This document shows positions 22,388 through 33,005 of a DNA stretch of 64,000 bases, in pieces. Source of the DNA: Lepas anatifera (lineage: Eukaryota > Arthropoda > Thecostraca > Lepadidae); NCBI GenBank assembly GCA_034440635.1, contig JAOTON010002266.1, positions 744,001-808,000 of the forward strand, in the 5' to 3' direction. Every line of letters starts with the position of its first letter. The stretch's first letter is position 1. Both the position numbers and the translations under genes were made by a program. The notes under the pieces are model-generated. The model made no database searches. It saw only the letters and a list, made by a program, of their open reading frames with translations, and was not told the DNA's origin.

Positions 22388-23062
22388 TGGTACTTTTGAC
22401 AAGGCCTAGTCAATGTGAGTGCCCCTGGAGACAGGAACAAGTGGTGCAAATTTTATTAACCTGGTGCGAATTGGAGACTGTTGCAAGGGAGGTAACGCTG
22501 AAAACCAAACAAATAATGGAAACATGGTTATAAAGACGCAAGGAAAATTGCATCATGTGGGTAGGGACCTGTCTGCAAAGTATGGCAGCAGGCCAGACAA
22601 GCTGCACCAGCCATCTGAAATTCTTGCACCGATAGCCACCAAAAATTCACACTAACCTGTCATATTACCAGGGAAAACGCTCTCATTCCTACCCACACAA
22701 TGCAATGCTGTCTCTCTTTTTAGTGAGATAGTTAAGGACTTTTTCAAGGCCCCCTCCTCAGTCTTTATAACCATTCAGTCAATATTTGTTTGGTTTTCAG
22801 TGTCACCTTTCTTGCACCAGTCTCACAAATTCACACGAGGTTGATTGAATTTGCACCACTTGATCCTGTCTCCAAGTACACTCGCACCAACGAGATCTCG
22901 AAGAAAATGCCATACTTTGCACACTAGGGTAGAGATGGGTGCTTTCTCCCTGGTATACTGCAGATTGGTGTGAATTTAGGTGGCTGGCTGTGCAAATTTG
23001 TGCCAGAGTTTTAGATGGCTGGTGCGACTCTTCTGACCAGCTGCCATACTTTCCACAATGGT
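22388..23062. repeat. Large imperfect inverted repeat of a dispersed element
   Basis: The left side (22388-22660) contains CAAAGTATGG, GGAGACAGG, AAGTGGTGCAAATT, CTGAAAACCAAACAAA and then GCACCAGCCATCT. The right side (22780-23062), read on the opposite strand, has the same landmarks. The unit CAAAGTATGG occurs twice per arm, so each arm appears to hold parts of two copies. The approximately 120-bp centre is unrelated. The short open frames here are not supported as genes. Confidence 0.7.
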
Positions 23063-23064
23063 GA

Positions 23065-24099
23065 ATATATATAAAACATATATCATGTTTGCTACAAAGC
23101 AATGAAAAGGAGAACAGAGAAAATGGCAATTATTGATAAGCGACCTCCCCACACACCAAAATGGATATGTGCACCGGTTGGAAACAAAAGTTTCTTCTGG
23201 AAATCAAGTTTATGCCTCCAGATATATGCAGGATCTGCGCTGCCCCAAATGCCTCAAGAAACCAGCCACATTCTCCAGACAGAATATCATTGAGGACAGA
23301 AAATAGAGTTGTTGTTACCCACATCATACATCTCCAACATAGAGGAAGGATAAGACTTCTAAATTTACCCCACCTAGCATACGGGAGAAAAAAGAGATGA
23401 GCTTGCCATAGTACCTAAACATGTATAGATCAAGGCATGTTAAGGTCTAATTTGAGCTATCTGAATGCTCTGTTTAATCTTTTATTTAAAAGGTTCAAGG
23501 GCCACATAGGTTGCCAAAACCAAACAATGTCTTGCTTATCTTTTAAGAATGACAAATATTAAGGAACATCTATCTTTAAAAGTTAGCATACTCACAGAGT
23601 TCACTTACAGTTGGTACAAAAATATTTCATCCATCATCAACCTTAGCACAATATTATAGTTTCTCCAGAACCTTCATGTATGAACGTACACCAACATCTC
23701 ACAATCATCTTCCCTTATGCTTTCTGACTAAAAACAACGTTTTATGGCACTTGCTCAGACTACTGTTGTAACTAACTATGGTGTCTCTATTGGTTTGCTA
23801 ACTATGATAGCACAGCGGATGGGCCGATGGGCTTTATTTTTCTGAAGCCATTCACATATACTCGGTGGTACAAAGAAAAAAAACAGGCACAAAACAGAAG
23901 ATTTTCTTCGGCATCAGCTCTGCAAAATACTATTTGTACTATTACCTGTGGAAGATAACATCAGAATACAAGAACAACTCTCACTAAAATCTTCGAAATC
24001 CCCTATATAACTATGCTTTTGTTTCCCTTGCTTCAATACAGGTTAAATATGTCTCTTTTCGTTCATATATGTCTCACTGCGTCCTCGGGTCTTCAACCG
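23065..24099. other. Non-coding stretch, nothing recognised
   Basis: No coding motif, tandem repeat or RNA signature is seen. Confidence 0.4.
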
Positions 24100-24505
24100 T
24101 TTTCTGCAATATCCCCAGAATGACGAAACTTTTGCGTCAGCAAGGTCACGTGACCCCCTTTGAGGTGGCTATGCCTTCTGATTGGTCAGTTGTGATTACT
24201 TAAAATCCTATATTTCTATTATAATATTATTTTGGGCTGTAGATATTCTGAAATAATTTTTGTCTTTATCGGTTCAAAACTTTCAAGTCACTGCTTAGGA
24301 AAAATACGACCATTTTTTTAGAGAAATTGATAGCCCTAGCCGTGTGTACAACATATACATCGATATGCAGTGTATCAGTAAAGTCGTCTATAAATGTTGA
24401 CTTTGAGATCAATTTTAAGGCATTTGCAGGCCGAATTCGCAAAAATGAGAATATGACTTCTGAAACAACTTTTTGTGACCTTTTGATCTAGCCAATAAAT
24501 TTTTT
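24100..24505. repeat. Dispersed repeat family B, copy 2
   Basis: Direct-orientation counterpart of 16070-16480, with substitutions and small gaps spread along the length, so both are old copies. Confidence 0.75.
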
Positions 24506-25290
24506 TTGCGTATCTCCCTTTAAGCATGCGCACTCTTGCCGAATGGTCGACTGCATACTCTTGCCGGACAAACTCCCTTTGGAAGAAAGTCTTCATAAAA
24601 ATGTTGTCAGGCATTTTAGCGTGAGCTCCGGTCCTGGAGCACACTCCCAGCTCAGCTTTCTTACTGATGACAGACCGTAATACAATACTTTTGATAATAG
24701 AAGTATGGTCTACAAGTTTACCCAGTTAAGAAATATTACTTCAAGGGTGCCCAGAAACTTATTTTGCTCTGTATTCCCGCGGAAAGAACAGGAGCACGTT
24801 GAATTTTGGTGTGCAGCCTAGGCACTGACCTTGCTTTCTTATGCCAGGGTATCCACCATCTCAGTGGCTGCTAAGTAACCAAAACAGCTGCTGCGTACTC
24901 TTACCCGCCCTTACCCTACATGCCAATACCTCCGGCAGCCCCTCGCCTATGTATAAACTATAGGGGCTCGGACATTTCGGGGAGGGGGCTTGAGCCCCCA
25001 TAGTCCTCTGCCATTTGGATCCACCGCCGATTTTCAGCTACCTCGTAATCTGTCACGTATATAATGTATGACAATCTACTAAAAGAAATAATGTATGATT
25101 TCCCCCGTCCTACCTCTTTCCAAACACTCAGAGCAAAACAATAAGATTCATGTCGTATCTTGAGTGAGAAGTAAGACAAATTTTACTGTTCGTGACTTTT
25201 TCCACTTCAGGGTTTGAAGTTTATGCACGCTGATGGGCATTATTTGTCCGTTTTTCGCTTTTTATGCAAATTTCTTTCCGGGCTCATGTC
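24506..25290. other. Non-coding stretch upstream of the neuroligin-like exon
   Basis: It contains 24958-25025, the inverted partner of 7130-7190. The rest shows no repeat or gene, and no upstream exon can be recognised. Confidence 0.4.
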
Positions 25291-25293
25291 TTC

Positions 25294-25330
25294 TGACGTC
25301 ACCACCGGCGGACGCGCGTGGGTGACGTCA
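25294..25330. promoter_or_regulatory. Two CRE-type palindromes upstream of the neuroligin-like exon
   Basis: TGACGTCA occurs at 25294-25301 and 25323-25330, and a third copy at 25487-25494 overlaps the proposed start codon. This is the consensus CREB/ATF site. The CpG-rich surroundings fit a promoter or first-exon region. That they regulate this gene is inference. Confidence 0.4.
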
Positions 25331-25485
25331 CATGTGCGCCGAGCATGCTCGCCCCCAGGCGATCTGCCTCAGTGGCCGTCGGGTGGCCGCAGGGGGAGGT
25401 GGCGAGGGGCCGATGGTGTGGTACCGGTGTGTGGGATGTGACTTTTCAGTTGTGGCGTGCCGTGGCGTGGCGGCTGGCTGGCGTG

Positions 25486-25906
25486 ATGACGTCACTGTTG
25501 ACGGCGGCGGCGGCAGTGACGTTGATTGCATGTGACTTTGCGGTTGGTCGCCTGGTAACCACGGAGTACGGACAGCTGCGCGGCTACCTGCACACCTTCA
25601 ACAACCGCATGGCCGGCACCGGGTACAGACTGCCGGCGGTGGACGTGTTTCTGGGGGTGCCGTACGCCACGCCGCCCGTCGGTTCCAACCGCTTCTCTCC
25701 GACTCGAACTCCGTCCCCTTGGCAAGGAGTGAAGAGTGCAACCCAGTTCCGACATGTGTGCCCACAGAAGCTGCCGCCGGCCGACAGCGCCGCGGCTCTG
25801 CGTGTCATGCCCCGGGCTGTTTACCAGCGCGTGCAGAGGGTCAGGTCGCAGCTGGCCAATCAGAGCGAAGACTGTCTGTATCTCAACGTCTACGCACCGG
25901 CTCACA
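25486..25906 (+). CDS. Neuroligin-like protein, first coding exon
   Basis: This exon encodes the N terminus of a carboxylesterase-fold cell-adhesion protein. The ATG at 25486 is preferred over the upstream in-frame ATG at 25318 because it starts a hydrophobic signal peptide (MTSLLTAAAAVTLIACDFAVG). Then come the first strand of the fold (VTTEYGQLRG), FLGVPYATPPVG, FRHVCPQKLPP and EDCLYLNVYAP. The last is the carboxylesterase type-B signature, and its Cys is expected to pair with the Cys of VCPQ. The spacing between CPQ and EDC, with a MPR segment, fits arthropod neuroligins better than acetylcholinesterase. Catalytic residues would lie in later exons. The exon ends CTCACA with GTGAGT immediately after (phase 1). 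No second exon is recognisable downstream, so the intron is either over 38 kb or carries exons too short to see. Neuroligins sit in the postsynaptic membrane and bind neurexins. Confidence 0.8.
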
Positions 25907-27145
25907 GTGAGTTGCTCTCAGACCGGTGCACACAATCACGGCCGTTGGAACTATGCTAAGTTGAGGTCAGGGGCGGATCCAGCCGATGGGTGTGGGGGCA
26001 AACTAATGTCAGAGCAAACAGGAAAACAATCGCTACCAAGCAGAGGCGGCGGTTGGCAGGACTAAACTGGTGTAAACTGGTATTAACCGTCGTCGGCGCG
26101 GCCGCCGGTGCGTGGGCACGGGCAGTAGATTGACTCGGGAGCGTATGAACTCTTGCAATCATGCTTAAATATGGGAAACAGAAACAGAAATACACGTGTT
26201 CAACAAAAGGGTAAAATCAATGCAATTTTAATTCGGTTAAGGGTGTGCGATTCGCCATATCTTACCATTGCCCATAAAATCGATTACGGATTTGAGTCAT
26301 ACATTTGGATTTTGAAAATGAAGAGACTTGTGCATGTGTGCAAGCTTGGTCTGTTCTGTGTGTTGAAACGATATCGTATCCAACACGGATGAACCCTGGC
26401 TGCAGTTGTGCGGTCTCCACCCCAGTTCGTGCGTCAGTGCATTTATGACGCGCGAGGTGTCAGATGTCCAGTGCGCAGTTCATGAAGCTGGGAGCACATC
26501 CTCCACAGTTAGTATGACATTTTTTCCTGGGGCAGTTGGCTGTCAAATGGAGATAAAGCATGGCTTTAAGGTGAATAATTCGTTTCGGACGCCAGGCTGT
26601 CGGTGTTGACGTTAAAACTTTTGTGCGACGTAGGGCGGTAGAATGCCACGGGATAAGACGACTTATTGTGCTGACTAGAGGATTTACTTTGTTCTAGATT
26701 CCTGGTCCCGGCGCCAGTCCCGGCGCCGGCAGGCCTCCACTGGTCCCGGCAAGACCCAACGTGGTCCTGGCAATGGTCCCTCAAAAAAGTCGGGTTAATA
26801 GGAACAAACTTGTAGCCTTGCCTTATACGTTTCAACCAGTGACCTCGATTTTCTATTTCAGCCATGAATTATGTGTAATTGTGTTATTTCATTTCATTTT
26901 CGAATGGAGCTTATTGCAACTAAATTAAGGCTTGTATTGCCCGTGCCGTTAACTCACCCAAAACTCCCTGGATCGAGAAGAGATCTCCAGCTCTGGCCAT
27001 GGTATATCACTTTTCGGTCCCCACCCCCTGTGACGTTATTTAAGAACAGCGCCATACACTGTAAAAAATGTGTGTACCGTTGGTGCAACAACGCACCTTT
27101 AAAGCGTGGAGGAAGAACGGACCTTTTAAACAGACATACTTTCGC
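25907..27145. other. Start of presumed intron 1; one MITE-like end
   Basis: After the splice donor, 25973-25990 reads CAGGGGCGGATCCAGCC, which resembles the left terminus of the hAT-like MITEs in this window, but no right end is found. No exon is recognised. Confidence 0.4.
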
Positions 27146-27470
27146 CTAAAAGGTGTAACATGCACTGGTATCCAGTGTACCAACGCTCCTTAACCGTGCC
27201 TTGTAACACCTTTGGTGCGTTACCGTTGGTCAAAAGAGTGTAACGTAGCACTTCTCCAGTGCTAGCTTGCTCTGCTTGTCAGTGTATCGTAAAGCCTTTC
27301 GTACTTAACTGGTCACCTTTGAAGTGTAACGTTGCACTGCTCCAGTACTGCCCTGCGCTTCTTATATGTGTATCATCGTACCTTTCGTGCGTTTGTGCTC
27401 GCTCAAGAGTGTGACGTAACACTTCCAGTGCTGACCTGCACTGTTTCCAGCAACGGCCATGATTTGTGTT
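27146..27470. repeat. Degenerate ~85-bp tandem repeat, four copies
   Basis: The start motif (AGTGTAACGTNGCACTNCTCCAGT or a variant) recurs at about 27150, 27237, 27322 and 27406, a period near 85 bp, with CGTACCTTTCGT-like blocks in between. Copies are well diverged. No open frame runs through. Confidence 0.6.
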
Positions 27471-27639
27471 CTGCAGAACTAAAATTCGTTACATGTAACG
27501 AACCTCTGAATTCAGAGATGGAATAACATTCCCCGGTAGAAAGCAAGAGTTATACAATCACGCACGCTTCCGAAATCCTATAGTTTGTTTCAGGCCTTTA
27601 CATGACCCCTCCAAAACTGTCTTGCATGGAACAACTCGG
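27471..27639. other. Short non-coding spacer
   Basis: Nothing recognised. Confidence 0.3.
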
Positions 27640-27905
27640 AGGTTGGGCATTCCACGACAAATCGACAAATCGACAAGTCGATAACACCCTCATGTCGCAG
27701 ATTTCATGTATTTTTTGTCAGGGGGCTATTGATGGAGCTGATGACAATTTTCGTTTTAATTTTCCTCCCTGACTCACGGTTTGAAAATCATAGCCTCAGG
27801 CATTTTGACCGTACCCACTTGCATGTCTTTTTTGAAGACGAAATTTTACCTGTATGTTTCTGCAAATGCCATAAAAACTTGATCTAGGTATCTTAAGGAA
27901 GAATT
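27640..27905. repeat. Dispersed repeat family A, copy 2 (inverted)
   Basis: Reverse complement of 1525-1800, described there. It begins with the inverted terminus GGGCATTCCACGACAAATCG, which contains an extra repeat of the CGACAAAT motif. Confidence 0.65.
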
Positions 27906-30172
27906 AAAAATCTGGCTCATTAGAAATATAATTCAAAAAATTAAAACGTTAAATACATTATACATTTTTCAATTTTTCAAAATCTATAAAATCTATAAAA
28001 ACTATTTTTCTATGACTTATTTCAAACTTTTTGGGGCTCACATTACTCTTTATACTTTTCTCTAAAAGATTCAGTAATAAAAGGAATGGAGACTTTAACA
28101 GAAAGCGAGATCTAAGCTCCCAAACGTTCCGATCCTTACTTTTGTGAGGTTCGTGCGCCAGCGCGGCCCGCCGTCGCTGCAACTATCAAACGTCTCTGGC
28201 CACGAAAAAGGTGTCAATGGTGGAATTGGTCGGCAATGAAGGCAAGGATGTATTTAAAACAATAAATTGTAATCAATGTCCCATTCCTTAACACCCGCAA
28301 TGGAGAGGCGTCCGACACTTACGGGCACTGGAGGGGGGACTAGTAGGCCCCTGAGCTCTCGGAAACTAGGAGGCTTAGAAAAACTTCGGTTGGGGACTGG
28401 GTTGGAACTATTGAAATCTATATTATGACGGATCTTAATTGACCTAGGTGAATATCGTCAAGTTCAAACGAGGTCATAAAGGTCAAGTATTAGCCATGCT
28501 GGGTATTCATCCGGAAATGCCGTGATTAAGCTCAAAGAAGTCCAGAATGCACTAAAAACAGAGCAAAGTCATAGTGAGAACGTCCCAAGAATTGTAACTC
28601 TAATTTTTTGGGGTAAGGTCATTCAAGGTCATTGACATATGACGTCACAATATGACGTATTCCCCTTATTTACACCATGACTAGCACCATAGCAAACGTT
28701 GGACGGGAAATTAGTATTGACCTTTACCCATGACATTTTAATTTGACCTGTGACCTTGACCTTTACATTGATTTATCTTAACTATGACGTCGTAGTATAA
28801 TATACATCATACTGGGTAACGCCATGCGACCGGAAGCACCGGACCAATGACTTTGAGAATGCTGGTATGGCTTTGAAATGTGACCTTGACCTTCATGAGG
28901 GGTGAAATTGACAAAATCTCGTTTTATATGCCGCTATAGCGTTGCCAAATGGTCTTTGATGCACGCGAACTGGTGCACCGCGCGATTGCAGCGATCTCAG
29001 AATAGAGGGTTTAACTTTGAAAGCCTATAATTACAAAATTGGGGCCGATTTTCAAGGTTATTTGATCAATCTACGTGCCATTGCATATTCTCAAAAGTAG
29101 CGAAATAGCGTTTTTTTTTTTGGCCACGAAGGGTTCTCCGGCCACCTAGAAAAAGTTGGGGGGCCTCCGAGGCTCCGCTTCAGTGTGCTTCTTAACACGC
29201 GCTGGTATGAGGCCCCGAGCCACCTTTACTGGCAGGAGGGTTACCCATCCCCTTACGATCTCAACAAACATGCTTGGAAGGGGACACTTAAAGCAGTGTT
29301 CCATTGCTTGTCTCGATCTCTACCCAAAATGCTTCAACAAAAAGTACTCAAATTAGCTACTGAGCTCAGAAAACGCTTCAATAAGGCAGTCGCGAGAAAA
29401 GGAACATTGAAGATTCACCAGTTCGTACCGGTTAATTCGAAGACCGTTATTTTTCCATGAGCTCTCGAATAATGATGGACAGAAGGTTCGAGTTTCAAAT
29501 TGAATCTGTGAAGTTCAATGGCGCCATGTGATGGAGTCGTTCTTCCGATCCGTGGGTCAGATCTTGCATAAAACAGCATGTCTTAATCTTATATGTTGGA
29601 AAAGCAGTTGTCGGCGTGGACACTATGTGGCTTTTTGTTTGTGATGTGTGCTTTCTAATATAAATCGAACTGGGATACATGCAACTTTTTTAGGGTATGG
29701 TTAGAAAAAGAAAACTATCTAAAACAAACCTAAGGCGACAGTAAAAATCGGCTTCTGACGCATAATCCTCCCACTACATTTTCCACCAAATGCACCAGAG
29801 TGTCGGAATTGTTCCGAATGTTACGGTAATACGTTTAGTTTTTTTCAGAACGGCTCAAATTTTTATTTTAGCAATATTAGCCTCCACACCACATCTAGTT
29901 CATTCGCAATGTCACCGAAGCGCAGTCTTGCTCAGTTCTCCCCTCCCCGTTACACCACTACCAACCTGACGCGTCTATGCGGTGTGCCGACTGCAGGCTG
30001 AGTGGCCGGCGACGGTGTTGGGCTTGGTCTGCAGTGCTCGGTACTGGTTTTGCTGTGTAGACTTCATTCTTTTTATTGAAGTTATGTGTAGTTTCAGCTA
30101 TGCTTTTTCACATGAAGGTGTTTTGAAGTCAATAAAAACATAGGAAGGATGTATAACAGTGGTTGACAGATG
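27906..30172. other. Non-coding stretch; nuclear-receptor-like half sites; one unassigned frame
   Basis: Between 28610 and 28900 the motifs TGACCTTGACCTT and TGACGTCA or close variants recur several times, as do AAGGTCA half sites. This may be an old repeat rather than a regulatory module. A plus-strand open frame at 29185-29460 (91 codons, with WYEAPSHLYWQEGYPSPYD and a basic C-terminal half) has composition plausible for coding sequence, but I do not recognise it and see no start context or neighbours that explain it. Nothing else is seen. Confidence 0.35.
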
Positions 30173-30198
30173 TTAACACTTAGACCAACACAGCAGGC

Positions 30199-30239
30199 AG
30201 ATGAACGCGTTTCGACAAAAATTGTCTTCTTCAGCATCT
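30199..30239 (-). ncRNA. Hammerhead-ribozyme-like motif, left copy
   Basis: On the minus strand this reads identically to the right copy at 31828-31868: stem I AGATG/CATCT, core CTGAAGA, stem II GACAA/TTGTC, then GAAA and a short self-complementary ACGCGT in place of stem III. Penelope-like elements are known to carry hammerhead ribozymes in their terminal repeats. It lies 3' of the left GIY-YIG frame, as expected. Confidence 0.6.
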
Positions 30240-30516
30240 ATGGTAGGAGGGATAAGGAACCCGTCATCAAGACATGCAGCAGTTTCATCGTTTGGATTTT
30301 TGTGCAAAATTATCGTGCGACAGAACTATAAAGGCACCGTTTTTTTGAGGATACTCCAATAATGTTTCTTGAATTATTTTACAATGTATACAAGCAAGCT
30401 TCGATATGAGACATTCTAGACATATCACTGTTCCAAATAATGTTCTATTTTTATTTTATCATCATTATTGTTTTTGTTATTATTTTATAAAACTATTATT
30501 ATTTCTCTCTCTTTGC

Positions 30517-30876
30517 TTAACCAAATACTAATACGGCCGCAGATTTTGCCCATTTCATGAAGCCTGGCCTAAGGTTAAAAGTATCATTTTTAGCTATATG
30601 TGCTGCTTCTGTAGCTTTCCTATTATCTTTGTTTTTCCAAACTGCTATAATTTTAGCTCTATCCCAGTTTGGGAGATGATTTGTTTTCATGGAATGTATG
30701 ACAAATGCACTGAATTCTGAGTTGTTTCGAAGGTCTCTTCTATGTTCTTTTAACCTTGTTTTTAGACCCCTTCCTGTTTCACCTATGTACGTATTGTGAC
30801 GTGTGTTACACCTATGTACTTTCGTACACGACCCGCACGGCGCTTGGTACACTACACTTTTTTGGTTCTGGGTCAT
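30517..30876 (-). pseudogene. Penelope-like GIY-YIG endonuclease domain (left copy)
   Basis: The 119-residue frame shows VVYQAPCGSC, YIGETGRGLKTRLKEH and a conserved acidic/amide C-terminal half ending PGFMKWAKSAAVL. These are the GIY-YIG nuclease motifs fused to the reverse transcriptase in Penelope-like elements, with the paired cysteines of the associated zinc-binding motif. Compared with the right copy it has about 26 extra nucleotides between CGSC and YIGET, containing a partial duplication of CACCTATGTAC. The reverse transcriptase that should precede it is missing, so the copy cannot work by itself. Confidence 0.8.
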
Positions 30877-30904
30877 CTGATCTTTCTTTTTTCGCTAAGT
30901 ATTA

Positions 30905-31552
30905 GGATTGTATTAGGATTTTTTCTTAGGGCCTTCCGTATTTGTAGTGATGAATACCTGCAAGAAGAGATAGAACATATCATGACCTCGTTAACGAAGC
31001 TAAAATATCCGAGAGGATTTCTGATAAATATGAAGAAGAAAGCTCTAGATATAAGAAAACATCCGCGAAATCCAACAAAAAGGAACAGACACGATGTGTT
31101 ACGATACCTTACTCCAAACCAGCTGAAATTATTGCAAACAAACTTGAAGAAGCGGGTTGCAAAGTAGCATTTTGTTCCGGTTAAAAACTTAGTAGCATCT
31201 TAGCGAAAAAGAAAGATCAGATGACCCAGAACCAAAAAATGTAGTGTACCAGGTGCCGTGCGGGTCGTGTACGAAATCATACATAGGTGAAACAGGAAGG
31301 GGTCTAAAAACAAGATTAAAAGAACATAGAAGAGACCTTCGAAACAACTCAGAATTCAGTGCATTTGTCATACATTCCATGAAAACAAATCATCTACCAA
31401 ACTGGGATAGAGCTAAAATTATAGCAATTTGTAAAAACAAAGATAATAGGAAAGCTACAGAAGCAGCACATATAGCTAAAAATGATACTTTTAACCTTAG
31501 GCCAGGCTTCATGAAATGGGCAAAATCTGCGGCCGTATTACTATTTGGTTAA
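30905..31552 (+). pseudogene. Penelope-like reverse transcriptase end plus GIY-YIG (right copy)
   Basis: The first part (about 30914-31100) has FFLRAFRICSDEYLQEEIEH and YPRGFLINMKKKA, the thumb region that ends the reverse transcriptase of Penelope-like elements. A frameshift near 31105-31110 leads into the linker (IIANKLEEAGCKVAF), which carries an in-frame stop near 31183. A further single-base loss near 31240 precedes the GIY-YIG domain at 31244-31552 (VPCGSCTKSYIGETGRG, TRLKEHRRDL). The catalytic palm of the reverse transcriptase is absent. With two frame changes and one stop it is inactive. Confidence 0.8.
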
Positions 31553-31827
31553 GCAAAGAGAGAGAAATAATAATAGTTTTATACAATAATAACAAAAACA
31601 ATAATGATGATAAAATAAAAATAGAACATTATTTGGAACAGTGATATGTCTAGAATGTCTCATATCGAAGCTTGCTTGTATACATTATAAAATAATTCAA
31701 GAAGCATTATTGGAGTATCCTCAAAAACGGTGCCTTTATAGTTCTGTCGCGGGATAATTTTGCACAAAAATCCAAACGATGAAACTGCTGCATGTCTTGA
31801 TGACGGGTTCCTTATCCCTCCTACCAT

Positions 31828-31868
31828 AGATGCTGAAGAAGACAATTTTTGTCGAAACGCGTTCATCT
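31828..31868 (+). ncRNA. Hammerhead-ribozyme-like motif, right copy
   Basis: AGATG (31828-31832) pairs with CATCT (31864-31868) as stem I. CTGAAGA (31833-31839) matches the CUGANGA core. GACAA/TTGTC (31841-31845 and 31849-31853) form stem II, with one unpaired A before it. GAAA (31854-31857) is the second core element. Stem III is reduced to the palindromic ACGCGT, as in known retroelement hammerheads that may act as dimers. It lies 276 bp after the end of the GIY-YIG frame. Self-cleavage is not shown by sequence alone. Confidence 0.65.
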
Positions 31869-31895
31869 GCCTGCTATGTTGGTTTAAGTGTTAAT

Positions 31896-32439
31896 AGGAA
31901 GTATGTATGTTTATCTTTGCAAAAGTTTGGAATTGGATTTCATCAATATTCGTACCAAATAAATAATTAAACTTACATATTTGTATTGTTCAGACTTTTG
32001 CAATTATTTTTGTGTAGACTTTTGTAGGAATACCTTCAATTTAAATGGCTAAAAACTCAAGCGAAAAGTCAGATGCACGCGTCCGGTGCTGGATTGCCCG
32101 AGGTTATAACTCCGAAACCACTATCCAGACCAGACTAAAAATACCACAGTCGTTTTTAGCGCCACTGAGAACCCTAATCCAAAATTTTCATGACAATCTG
32201 ATGTATGAGGATGTTATTTCAACCCATCGATTTGTCGATTTGTTGTGGAATGGCCCAGTTGAATAATGAAAATTTAAATACAATCACGTTTTAAATGAGC
32301 ATCCATAACGAAGGACTACACAGAAAATAATGATAACATGCCACCATGTTTTGCTAAAAACACGGATTTTTACGACCTTCTGCAAGCTGTAACTCCAAAA
32401 CCCTTATTTTGAGGAAATAAATATTTTCAAATCTGAATT
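31896..32439. other. Non-coding; terminus of repeat family A near 32215
   Basis: The segment 32215-32255 (CGATTTGTCGATTTGTTGTGG, then AATGGCCC) matches the conserved end of family A (1765-1798 and 27640-27680). The open frame at 32045-32266 is partly this repeat and is not supported as a gene. Confidence 0.45.
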
Positions 32440-33005
32440 CTACGCCTCTGATAACCCTGTGTATGAAGTTAGAACGAAATCTGAGACTATGCTATGTACA
32501 ATCCAGGTGGTGCCTGGTCGATTTGGCCTGGAACGCCCCTTATCTGAGAAAAGAGAATTGATCTTCTGAAGTTGGATGTGGATGTTATATTCCCTCTCTA
32601 ACATATTAACAATACAGGAGAAGAACGCTTGTACGGTTTGACATTTCATAAAAAAATGGCCTGGAGTTTCTGGATTTTCATGACCGAAACTACACAGGCG
32701 AGTCTCAGAGAGACCAGCCTTAAACAGATATGTGTTTGTAGGAATGATTCTAGTTAAGATCTTGTAATACAGAGTTTGCATTGAAGTTGAGTGTGTTATA
32801 GTTCTAATCTGTTTGGTTGTGCCTGGTTTATGCTGCTGCACTTCTGAAATCTATTTTTGTTTAATTTTTCTATTGACGTTTTCATTGTTCTTATTTAATT
32901 CCTTGAGAAGTACTCCGTATATGAATCTTGTTAAATTTTCCTCTTCCAGCACAACACGTGTCCTGGGTGGGATCAAAGTCGTGTCTTGTTCTATTTCACG
33001 TGTCT
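32440..33005 (-). pseudogene. Tx1/L1-like LINE ORF2, C-terminal end
   Basis: The minus-strand frame 32841-32440 has YYKILTRIIPTNTYLFKAGL, LCSFGHENPETPGHFFMKC and a tryptophan-containing tail, the C-terminal zinc-finger-like region of L1/Tx1-type LINE proteins. One of the expected cysteines is glycine (CSFG). Upstream, in the same frame, RFIYGVLLKELNKN can be read to about 33000, broken by a stop. It is 5'-truncated. It could be the same family as the LINE at 37517-46430, but the two fragments do not overlap in protein, so this cannot be tested here. Confidence 0.65.

Larger units (their letters stand above)
30173..31895. mobile_element. Penelope-like element, two truncated copies head to head
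   Basis: The left arm (30173-30899) and right arm (31199-31895) are near-identical inverted copies around a 300-bp centre. Each arm carries a GIY-YIG endonuclease coding region, an AT-rich 3' region and a hammerhead-like motif near its outer end. The centre (about 30905-31198) carries the end of the reverse transcriptase, in line with the right copy. The left copy is therefore truncated just before its GIY-YIG part. Inverted, truncated partial dimers are a known feature of Penelope-like insertions. No clear target duplication is seen. Confidence 0.85.

Noticed and set aside
25492..25905. Minus-strand 137-codon frame opposite the neuroligin-like exon
   Set aside because: GC-rich antisense shadow; the plus strand carries the conserved carboxylesterase motifs and splice donor.
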